Under the pieces are notes generated by a model. It was not told the origin of the DNA and did not search any database. It saw only the letters and a program-made list of their open reading frames with translations. From Buddleja alternifolia (lineage: Eukaryota > Streptophyta > Magnoliopsida > Lamiales > Scrophulariaceae), in the NCBI GenBank assembly GCA_019426215.1, contig CM033400.1:23110568-23174567 (forward strand): 64,000 bases of DNA, given 5' to 3'. Each line of letters starts with the position of its first letter. Position 1 is the first letter of the stretch. Below are positions 33,704 to 42,540 of the stretch, piece by piece. The position numbers were made by a program, and so were the translations under genes.

Positions 33704-33780
33704 ACCCTAAACCCTAACCTCTATATCCTAAACCCTAAAGCATAAACCCTAACCTCTAGACCCTAAACCCTGAACCCTAT
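33704..33780 (+). repeat. Telomere-like repeat tract
   Basis: At least six copies or near-copies of CCCTAAA/CCCTAAC within 77 bases, interrupted by TCTATAT and AGCATA. This is the plant telomere unit (TTTAGGG) in degenerate form. Internal position and short length exclude a chromosome end. Single AAACCCTAA (telobox) matches are protein-binding sites in plant promoters. Confidence 0.8.
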
Positions 33781-34115
33781 ATAAAATGACGAGTTATACA
33801 ATAATTGAAATTAAGTTGTGATATTTTTGTAAGCAATTAAAGACATAATAGATTTGTTGTACGTGTTTTTTTTTTATTTATCTTAATTGTTCATGGATAG
33901 GAGACTACTATACGAACTATACTAGTATACTAATTAACTACACCAGTATAGGGTTTGTATGGTCAATGATTAAAAATTATTGGCCCGAATTTGTCGGGTC
34001 AGGGTATCCACCTTCGTCTAGAATTAAAAAAAAGGGAAAAAAAACTAAACTTTAGCATTTAGGAAAGATATGACATAAGAATTTTACATGAGCTAATTTG
34101 GCATATAATTATTGG

Positions 34116-34310
34116 CATGAACATATTAACTAAAAGTGGCTAAGAAATACTAAATGCACATGAAACAATTGTTATTCTTTAAATTAAAAAATAATTGATT
34201 TTAGCATAATTATATTGACATGAACATATTAACTAAAAGTGGTTGAGAAATAGTAAATGCACATGAAACAATTGTTATTCTTTAAATTAAAAAATAATTG
34301 ATTTCAAAAA
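34116..34310 (+). repeat. 103-base tandem duplication
   Basis: CATGAACATATTAACTAAAA starts at 34116 and again at 34219. The two copies run through GAAATA.TAAATGCACATG and ATTGTTATTCTTTAAATT with only a few differences. Non-coding, AT-rich. Confidence 0.85.
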
Positions 34311-34390
34311 TAAAATTATAAGTTACTTATAATATTTTTTGTCAGCTCTTAAAATTATATATTTTTCATTAGTATATTAAACTAAAAAAG

Positions 34391-34460
34391 TGTGCTCCTT
34401 TTAAGATTCGAACCGGCGATCTACCACTAAAAAAAGTGAGCAGCTACCAACTGAGCACAA
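34391..34460 (-). other. tRNA-like element with polymerase III box matches
   Basis: On the minus strand GTGCTCAGTTGGTAGCTGC (A-box-like) is followed about 30 bases later by GCCGGTTCGAATC (B-box). The outer 7 bases TGTGCTC and GAGCACA pair perfectly. The T-arm and anticodon arm do not fold properly, so this is a decayed tRNA copy or a tRNA-derived SINE head, not a working tRNA gene. Confidence 0.35.
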
Positions 34461-34690
34461 GCTAATATGCTACAAAATTTATTTTACATCTTTTTATACC
34501 TATTTAATATTTAACGATTAGAAATCTCAAAAAATAGAATAGAAAAAAGATTCACGTTTCAGCGCTAAAACAAAAATTGAGCGCTAAATGGAAAAATCAG
34601 AAAATCTCAAAAGGACAAAAGCCCTAATCCTTCTTTCCTCCAGCAGTTCGCCCACACCACCACCCCTCTCCTCCAGGTAAATTCGCTTAG

Positions 34691-34866
34691 GAATCTTGCT
34701 ATCGAAGATGAAGATGGTGAGGCTCTCAATTGCGCAGGTGCTGACGGTGATTTCGCAAAAGCAGAAATCGGCACTGAGAGAAGCATACAAGAACAAGAAG
34801 TATTTGCCTCTTGATATCCGCCCCAAGAAGACTCGCGCCATCCGCCGCCGCCTCACCAAGCACCAG
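34691..34866 (+). pseudogene. RPL35: Ribosomal protein L35 (uL29) exon fragment
   Basis: Reads [20 protein letters not shown] and on through [29 protein letters not shown], the highly conserved centre of plant 60S L35. The exon ends in CACCAG followed by a GT donor, so intron sequence was captured too and this is not a retrocopy. Upstream (34620-34680) is C/T-rich with AGCCCTAATCC, like the 5' region of ribosomal protein genes. The first 35 or so and last 35 or so residues of the protein are absent. It is a captured fragment in the CACTA element. Confidence 0.92.
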
Positions 34867-35815
34867 GTTTATACATATATATATGTCGATTGAAGATTTA
34901 TTAGGTGATTAAAGATGAATGATGATTTCTCCAGTGCCTTGTTATTGTTTCTATTCATATTTTGTTTCGGAGTTTCAATCGGGTTAGGACTTTGGAAGAA
35001 GTGCTGATAAACTTGCCGTTTGGTAGTTTCGATCGGGTTGGTGTTGTTTATTTAATGGTACTTGCTTGTGTCTCTCCTACAAATCAAAGCTTCTGAAAAA
35101 GGTTAAATGACAAGCTCTCCCACTGCGTAATCGGAGCAAAAACAGAGCAATCGAAATACAAATCAAAGTTTCGATTGCTCTGTTTTTGCTCTGATTACGC
35201 TGATTAGATATTATATATTTTGATTTGGATATAAGTCTTGGAATTTCTAGACTGGACAGTGGTGGGACATAAGCCATGAAGAAAATGTGGAAAATCATAA
35301 AAGTGGGATTTGGAAGAAACTTATTAACTAGATTTGGGAATGAAGAGTAGAAGTAGAAGTTTTAGGAGTACTGGTTAGATTTTGGTTTTATAGTAGAGGT
35401 CGTTTTCTTTAGTATACCAATTATTTTTGTTTTTGAGGAATTTATCAGTTTTGATATATATAAGCTATTGTTTGCAGAGTTAAGTTTTAGGTTTAGCAGT
35501 GATACTTAGATCTTTGTTATTCAATTCTATTTTGATTGGTAGAGAGTTTACTATTTGTTAGAATATTAACTATGGTTTTTCTATTAAGCTTACCATTCAC
35601 ATGTGAAATAGAAAGTCTATATTGTTTGTGTGTGTAAGAACATATACATAGATATTAACATATACACAGTCTTCTAAACAAGACGTATTTCTATTGCTTC
35701 CAATTTCGGTCGAGTACGAAAGAAGTAAGTCAGTGTGGAGGTTGAGAGTTTTGTGCTAATATTGTATCCTATTTGATGACTCCATTTGACTACTCAGATA
35801 TATTGTTTGATTCAG

Positions 35816-36013
35816 GTGGAGCATTATGTTTCTCAACTAGAACTGATTGCAAAGGATGATATTGTTGGGGCAAACAAGTTGAGTTTTCGAGACAAGAAAA
35901 AGATGGATTTGGTCCTACTAGATGATATGGTTGATGGAGAGGATAGTCCAAGGAGTTTTACATCACATTCTTCAGTGCTCACTGACAATGACAATCAATA
36001 TGAGCATAACTGA
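35816..36013 (+). pseudogene. Unassigned exon-like fragment in the CACTA element
   Basis: Preceded by a good acceptor (TTTGATTCAG) and open for 65 residues to a TGA at 36011-36013. The reading is hydrophilic: Y-V-S-Q-L-E-L-I-A-K-D-D, then D-K-K-K-M-D-L-V-L-L-D-D-M-V-D-G-E-D. I do not recognise a family. It lies after the L35 fragment, but its composition does not match L35. It may be part of a host gene or of a degraded element protein. Confidence 0.4.
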
Positions 36014-37720
36014 AGCTATGTCGATTTTGAATGAGTTTTTGAAAAAAAAAAAAAAAAGAGAAGAAGTGCAGGGATTGCAAATGCAACAATCCAAAGATCA
36101 CTAAACCAACTTTTGCATGGTTTCATCTGGTAAGTTTGATCTGATCAAACAAAGAATGAAGCTTACATTTGTTAAATATTTTCATTGCTTGATTTTATGT
36201 TTATGTTTATGTCTTGGAAAGTTTGGTTTAGTACACACCGTGCAAGAGCTTTATCACTACACAAAAATTGTTAAGTATTGATGTATTTCGCGGGGGTGAT
36301 CCGTAAATGCGATTACAAAATTTGTTAGAAGTTCTATTCTTATTGAACATAGTGACAAGCTTGTCATATTATATTGTTTAATCTAAGGATTTTGGAGAAG
36401 AAAATAAAATGTTAGAGAAAGTAAAAGAAAGAAATCCAAAATTTTAAAGTTTGTTTGGGTCATTTTTAAAGAAGTTAAACCTTTGGAGGATATAACATGT
36501 GTTCAGGTGTTGAAAGCAAATTGAAAACAACTTCCTCGAGTAAAACCTTTCTAATATTTTTTAGATGATTAATGGATACTTGACTGAGTTGTTACTAAAT
36601 TAGTCTTGAACTAAATGAATCCAAAATACGTTTTAGAAATCTAAGTTTGGAACTACTGTTAGAAATCAATTGTCAAATGTTGCTGGAATTGAAATGGTAT
36701 TCTGTTAACTTAAGCCCTGTCCTCTTCACAAATTAGGTTACAGATGCCCACTCAATTAAGGATATAATTAATATTTATATGACCATACATGTATATTATA
36801 TTATATGACCATACATGACACCGACCCCTTGTCATGCTAAATTTACCCAAGTAATGATCTTTGTGGGAGAAGTGCATGATATTCAAAAGTTTCAGCAGAA
36901 ATAATAACAGCTTGACCACAGATTTTTAGCTGATTTTGAATACAAAACTGCTTTGTTCTAAAAGTCTCCTGATTATATGAAATATATGTATGGATAGCCT
37001 TATGTGTCTAGTTTCACGGGAAGAAAACGGTTCATGAATCCGAGATTTCTACAATGAGTTATGAATTTTTTTGTGAAGACCCGCACAACTGTCTGCACAG
37101 CCGAGAAGGTCCAAAAGTTGCTGAAATTATGAATAACTTTTCATTTCTCCCTAAAGTTTCCTATTCTATTAAATAGTTTATCTAATTATTTAAGAGTCTT
37201 CTTTGAATTAGTAGTATTTAGTCAAGGTCTTTAAGTTTGTTTACATTTCCTAAGTACTTTTAAATTTTCTAAGTCTAATTACGTTACCTTGGAATTCACT
37301 TTGACTAGAGGGTTGTTCCAGCTTCTTGTTCTATAAATTTCCATCATATGTATTGTATTGAGGAGATTTCATTGAAGAAAAAAATTAAGGTTTTAGTTTG
37401 GCTAGTCAAGGAGAAGGATTTCTTCTATTTCCAACTCTTATCTCTTAGGTGGATTCCTTTGAGGGTGAGTTTTATCGAAAGTGTGTGTTTGTGTTGCCTC
37501 CTAATTTCTCCCTTCGCATATTTCCGGTGTCAATACATGTATATCATTAATAGTTATAATATATATATATATATATATTAGCTAGCTCTTGCATGAAATT
37601 TTCATGTTATTTAATTCTTTCATATAGAAATGAGTGAGTTGCAATTTATATGATAATCGGGATCGATGTAATATATATTACTGTCATTCAGTTTTTCAAT
37701 TGCTTGACTATCAATAGATC

Positions 37721-38017
37721 ATGCCAAGATCAAGACTCGACGATGTTTGGAATGAAGTACAGGTAATCAAATATGTGATATGATGATTATATATATCTAG
37801 TATTGTATCTTTTTTTTATTTTTATTATTACTCGATTGAATATATGCTCTTGTAGGCCAATACTAATTTACCGATTGAAGCAAAGGATTATGTGCTAAAA
37901 AATCTGAATTCTTTATGGAAAGAGTGGAAAAAAGAAGTCAAGGCTAAGTATTTTACACCACATAAAGACGATGCAGAGTACCTCACTATGACAAATAAGA
38001 AGGCTACTGCCATGTGA
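37721..38017 (+). pseudogene. En/Spm-like (Transposase_24 type) protein fragment, two exons
   Basis: Exon 37721-37762 reads M-P-R-S-R-L-D-D-V-W-N-E-V-Q and ends at CAG|GTAATC. Exon 37856-38017 starts after CTTGTAG and reads N-L-P-I-E-A-K-D-Y-V-L, then L-W-K-E-W-K-K-E-V-K-A-K-Y-F. The W-x-x-W-K-x-x-x-K pattern resembles the plant En/Spm-associated domain of CACTA second proteins. About 67 codons in all, ended by TGA; the rest of the protein is missing. Likely a relict of the element's own TNPA-like gene. Confidence 0.5.
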
Positions 38018-38358
38018 CATCAAGTCATCTATTTCCTTACTATTCAAATTTGGAGCTAATTAATTATATATGGTAAATTTTGGCATGGTAAGCAATAACT
38101 TAGTAAATATTTTCATATGCCACAGATTTTCTCACTTTGAACACCACAGCTTACTTTATTTCCTATATCTTGACATGCTTTTTCCCTCTCTCCTTCCATT
38201 CCTTGTATGTAATTTGTGCTTTTCACTTAATTTAGTGCTCTGTTTATAAGGTTTGTGTTTCTCCAAAAATTCTCTTTAACAAGTCTTGTTAAATTATTGC
38301 TTCTATGGCCAAGGTTCTTGATGGTTTTGTTGCTAAATTCTTCTATTTTTTGTCACAG

Positions 38359-39634
38359 GAGTGCAAAGAAGTGGACAAAGGCTACAAATTCTACGATTTT
38401 CAATTTAATACAAGGCTTGTCAAATCAACAATAGTTTAACACGAGGTATTGGTGACTCTAAAAGAGCCAAATGGTTCAGATTATGGTGCAATTGCTAAAT
38501 ATATAGAGGTCTGGTAATATTTGATAATCTTTGTGATTTTTGTAATGCATGTTGATAAATCTAGTTGAAAGATACAAATTAGTTTTAAATTGAACTCCTC
38601 GAGGACTAGCATTTTTGAAATGGAATATGTTGTGTCCTTGAGAAGTGTAATTGTCTCACGACTGACTTTCATCATTGATTTGAAGCTAACCATTTTCAAA
38701 TAGCAAGTCCTTGAGCTCATATAGAGCACTTAAATCAGGTCACTTGATTTGAATTTTAAATTTTTAATCATGTATCTTAAAGATAAGTTTTCCTTGAGCA
38801 TACAATTTTAGGAAATGTAATTTGCTTCCAGGGAAAGCTCTTAACTTGAATACTCTTAGATACTTGATCTATGGTTTTTTTTTTCCTGCACTACATGTGG
38901 TATCTGCGCTAATATAATAACCTGTTCATTCTTTAATATAGCAACAATATCTTCTGCTGAATATCTTAATTTTTGTTTTGATCATTTCATTCATGCAGCA
39001 AAGGCATGAGGTGCCTCGGAATTTCAAAAGGGTGTTGAGTTCTAGATTAAGGAGGCTTGTGCTACAAGACAAACTTGAAAAGGTGAGTTTTGCATCTTAT
39101 CACTTGAGAAGTCTAATACCTATTGTTGTATAGTCTTTTGTGCTATATTGTAGATTTTACATTGCAATGCATCTCATAATTATACTTTGATTACATATTA
39201 GGAAGATTTGCATCTGCCAGTTTAGCTATTTAGTGAATGATGGATTAAGGTGAGTTTGATCCATTAAGATTAGGCAAAATCATGAAAATAATATATAGAA
39301 GGGGGATGGACATGTTTTGTCTTTTACATGTGTTGATTCTCCCATTGAATCAAGTTTGAGATTGCTAGAAAATAATTGGACAATGAGCGGTCCCTATTTG
39401 TGATTAGTAACATAAATTTTCAGAAAAAATAAAATTACTTGAAATCAAATGAGTGCCAACATATATATTAATACTGCAAACATTGTCTAAGTGTAAATTC
39501 TATAATATTTGAATTCAAATTTATATATTTGTGTTGTTTGTTGGCTTACTTTTTGTTAATAGGTCAAGTGTAAGTTGATGAAGAAAGCAAATGATTCAGA
39601 AGCCACGGACGAAGTAAAGGATCAAGTTTTCTGA
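38359..39634 (+). pseudogene. Telomere-repeat-binding factor (TRB/SMH) linker-histone domain fragment, three exons
   Basis: Exon 1 (38359-38508) contains V-T-L-K-E-P-N-G-S-D-Y-G-A-I-A-K-Y-I-E, with one TAA at 38437-38439 upstream. Exon 2 (38999-39082) reads Q-R-H-E-V-P-R-N-F-K-R-V-L-S-S-R-L-R-R-L. Exon 3 (39563-39634) ends at TGA. All junctions have AG|...|GT and keep phase 0. Together they spell the H1/H5 winged-helix domain of plant single-Myb-histone proteins, closest in style to the TRB4/5 group. The N-terminal Myb and C-terminal coiled coil are absent. Captured host gene fragment in the CACTA element. Confidence 0.82.
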
Positions 39635-40654
39635 ATTATTGGTGATTATTCTAGTTTATGTTTTATTAGTTCATTTCAATGTTCATTTAGTAGAGAATTA
39701 GTACAATGCAAGGTTACTTTGAGTATGCACTTAATTATTTGGTTAAAAATTTGGTTATTGGATGATGAAATTTGTATGGTGTTTTTTGTTAAAGTGTTGG
39801 GTGTTTGGATTGGATGAAAACATTTGTATTTATGTATTATTTTTTATAAAGATTTTTACATTTGTGTACTGTTTTATTGCTGATTCTAGATTTGTTGGAG
39901 AACATTAAATTAACGGGATAAAAAAAATTAGGAATCAAAATAATACCAAAAAAAAAAATGCAAATACTATCAACTACGGGCCTCTAAACCGTAGGCTAAG
40001 CTTTGGAATTTTATTTTATTTTTGCCACCTTTAACTACTATGGTAAACAAGTAGGGGAAGAGAAATCAATTATACCTACTGGTGCCAAAGCGTAGGCATC
40101 AATTCATAATAGCTACGGTTTTGCTTTCGGAGGTATTGTTGACCTTTTTGTCAACACCTTTTTCCACCTTGACAAAATCGTAGGCACAAGTGTAGGCTTT
40201 ACATTGGCTACGCTTGGCATACCGTAGGCCTTTATTGCCTACCCCTGCATTTACGACCGGGTGCAAAGCGTAGCTAAACCGTAGGCAATAGTGTATTGCC
40301 TACGGTTTACACCTTTTAGCTACGGTTTGGCCGCCGTAGGAAAAACCTATTTTTTTTGTAGTGTAAAGTCCTTACAAATTCGTCGTGCAATGAACAAGAG
40401 CTAGAAGCAGTTGGGACTTTAAGTACATTTTTGTCGCTATGATTATTAGGTACTTTAAGTATATTTTTGCATCGTTGGGACTTTAAGTATATTTTTGTCG
40501 TTGGTTATTAGGTAATTATGAGTAGCATGTAACTATACATGCTATTGTTGTTATCTTGATATATAATGGAGTAGCAGCTTGAAAACATAAGGTGCATTCA
40601 TTCATAAATATGAAGTAGCATTGCAATGTGGAGAATAAAATAACATCAATGTAA

Positions 40655-41233
40655 CTAATATTTATGAAACATAACAACAGCTAACATGGCAACCATTGAA
40701 CATATAAATAGACACATGTTGAACATTGTGATCATTTTGAGAATGTCATGATTGATGACAGTTGTGGGTTGTACGCTTGTTTTGCTTGCTCCCATTGTAG
40801 TTAAAGGTGTTCTAGCAGTAGCAGTTGCTTCGTTGCTGCACATTGACACTTCTTGTTGTTCTTGTGATGCTTCTAATTTTATTTCATCTTCATCTGGCTC
40901 CTGAAAGGCATAGAAAGTGCATTTCTTAGTATAACAATGGAAGTAAAGCTTATTCGGGTTGTCCCTTGATTCAGAAATTTTGATTGCTGCTTTCCTTCCA
41001 CAATAGCATATTCTATTCTTGAAATTAATCATTTCCCCATTGATGCTGTTTTTGTTCGTTGAACTTGATGAAGGCATACTTCTTGAAAAAATATGTGGAG
41101 TTTGATGGTTATAAAGTAGGTGGTGTTTGATATTGTCTGTTTTGGTGTTTGTGAATTTGGGTTGATTGTAATTTTTTGGTGCAATTGGGTGGTTGTGTTG
41201 TTGAAGTATATTTTGTGGCTGTTTTTTGGACAA
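40655..41233 (-). CDS. GRF-type zinc-finger protein encoded by the MULE
   Basis: Intact 192-residue ORF; an internal methionine at 41072-41074 (M-P-S-S-S-S) may be the true start, because related plant proteins begin that way. The finger reads C-Y-C-G-R-K-A...F-H-C-Y-T-K-K-C-T-F-Y-A-F. An acidic linker follows, and a hydrophobic C-terminal helix of about 22 residues (M-C-L-F-I-C-S-M-V-A-M-L-A-V-V-M) suggests membrane anchoring. GRF fingers bind nucleic acid; the role here is unknown. It converges on the transposase gene, as mudrB does on mudrA in MuDR. A TATA box lies 170 bases upstream. It is the only long open gene in the MULE. Confidence 0.75.
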   Translation of the reverse strand: MSKKQPQNILQQHNHPIAPKNYNQPKFTNTKTDNIKHHLLYNHQTPHIFSRSMPSSSSTNKNSINGEMINFKNRICYCGRKAAIKISESRDNPNKLYFHCYTKKCTFYAFQEPDEDEIKLEASQEQQEVSMCSNEATATARTPLTTMGASKTSVQPTTVINHDILKMITMFNMCLFICSMVAMLAVVMFHKY

Positions 41234-41403
41234 ATTAATGTTTATTTGCTACTTTAGCAATAAACACTTCTAACAATGGCTAAAATTGAGTTTGAAGTTG
41301 GGAGAAAGATGATTTTTTGACTCTGTTTTGGAGTGTGGGAGAAAGATGATTTTTTGGACAAATTAGTGTGTGAAGCTTTTGCTTTTAATTTGTTTTTGGA
41401 TAT

Positions 41404-41417
41404 CCCATTTATATAGG
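41404..41417 (-). promoter_or_regulatory. TATA box upstream of the GRF ORF
   Basis: Minus strand CCTATATAAATGGG, about 171 bases upstream of the first ATG (41233) and about 330 bases from the internal one, inside the right end of the MULE. Position and quality fit a promoter near the TIR. Confidence 0.55.
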
Positions 41418-41579
41418 CAAAAAATTGGCAGATTCCAACTGCTATATTCCAATGGTCAAATTTGAAGGACTAAAATGAAACTCACAATCAAAAAGTTAGG
41501 GATGAATTTGATTTTTGCATGAAGGACTAATTTGAGACTCAACCATTTCAAGGGTAGAAGAGTAACTTACTCATTTTTG

Positions 41580-41681
41580 GCCGGAATATGACGCCAGAGG
41601 GATGACATTGGGACAAATTAAAAACACAGGGACTAATTTGAGATTGAGTACAAAGGTCGGGGACGAAAATGGATTTATCCC
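41580..41681 (-). repeat. Right terminal inverted repeat of the MULE
   Basis: Ends GGATTTATCCC, the complement of the left start. It matches the left TIR over about 100 bases with scattered substitutions. Directly followed by the GCTAGTGAGT duplication at 41682-41691. Confidence 0.88.
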
Positions 41682-41693
41682 GCTAGTGAGTAG

Positions 41694-42530
41694 GGAAAAA
41701 TTTACTTTTGGTCTCATATGACTACCCTCAAAACACTTTTAGTCCCATAGGATTGAAAAAACGACACTTTTGGTCCCATAAAAATGACGAGTGGATCTCA
41801 CTCACCATTAAAAAACAAAGAAATGAAAAAAAAATTAAAATATTAATAAAATAATAAAAAAAAATAGAAAAGAAAACGAAGATGAACACCAAGTGTTCAT
41901 CTTCTTCTCTGCCCCCAACAAACCCCCCCCCCCTCCCCCCCCCCCCCCACACACACATACACACCTTCCAGCCTCCCATCTCACTGCCGCCGCCGCCGTC
42001 GCTGACGGCGATGGAGATGGCAATGGTGGTGGGGCAACGGGGCGGGCGGGGGGGCAGGGGCGGTGGCGATGGTGGGTGTTCTTCCCCCCCCCCCCCACCG
42101 CCCCCTCCCCCCACCCAAAAAACATGACCTCCAACACTTATAAAAAACTCGCCGGTGATGGGGGGTGCCAGCGATGGAGTTGGCGGCGGTGGTGAGGGAC
42201 AGCATGCGGCGGGGCGGGGGATGGTGTGGGGTGGTGTTGAGAAGAAGATGAACAGTTGAAACACTGTTCATCTTCTTTCTTTTTCCCTTTTTTTGTTTTT
42301 GTATTTATTTAATTAATGTTTGAATTGTTTTTTGATTTTCTTTTTTTTTTCTGAAATCGTTTATTCCAAAATCACGCATCCGGGCATGTGTGTGTGTTAC
42401 ACGCGGCACTCCTACGGGACCAAAAGTCTCACTTTTTCAATTCTATGGGACTAAAAGTGTTAAAAAAAGTCCTACTGGACGAAAAGTGTTTTGAGGGTAG
42501 TCTTATGGAATCAAAAGTGAATTTTTCTCC
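41694..42530. mobile_element. Short foldback element with 10-bp target duplication
   Basis: Ends GGAAAAATTTACTTTTGG and complement GGAGAAAAATTCACTTTTG, followed on both sides by inverted CCCTCAAAACACTTTTAGTCC. TAGTGAGTAG flanks it (41684-41693 and 42531-42540). The left copy overlaps the MULE's own duplication, so it inserted there afterwards. The centre is GC-rich with runs of C and G that create long meaningless ORFs on both strands. No transposase. The duplication length suggests MULE-type mobilisation. Confidence 0.82.
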
Positions 42531-42540
42531 TAGTGAGTAG

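Larger units (their letters stand above)
33169..40363. mobile_element. CACTA element carrying host gene fragments (Pack-CACTA)
   Basis: Ends CACTACAAGAAAATGGGCTTTTTCCTA and complement of CACTACAAAAAAAATAGG agree over about 35 bases. Subterminal regions are rich in CCTACGGTTT/AAACCGTAGG on both sides, the usual repeats of En/Spm elements. The right flank is TAA (40364-40366); the left has TAA at 33163-33165 separated by TTT from the CACTA. Contents: subterminal repeats, telomere-like repeats, an RPL35 exon, an unassigned exon, an En/Spm-like ORF fragment and TRB/SMH exons. No TNP2-type transposase was seen, so it is non-autonomous. Confidence 0.82.
29434..41681. mobile_element. 12.2-kb Mutator-like element (MULE) with TIRs and target duplication
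   Basis: Inverted ends GGGATAAATCCATTTTCGT.CCCGAC extend about 100 bases with few mismatches, through TCTCAAATTAGTCCCTGTG and AATTTGTCCCAATGTCATCCCTC. GCTAGTGAGT flanks both sides (29424-29433, 41682-41691), a 10-bp match against the 8-11 bp usual for MULEs. Inside are a MURA transposase pseudogene on the plus strand and a GRF zinc-finger ORF on the minus strand. A CACTA element (33169-40363) accounts for 7.2 kb, so the original MULE was about 5 kb. Confidence 0.9.

Noticed and set aside
33704..33780. Telomere-like repeats as a chromosome end or fusion point
   Set aside because: Only about 77 bases, degenerate, and placed inside a CACTA element between its subterminal repeats and cargo.
41728..42271. 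Five overlapping ORFs of 80-180 codons on both strands, G- or P-rich
   Set aside because: They arise from C- and G-rich runs inside the foldback element. All frames on both strands are open at once and the residues are simple repeats.
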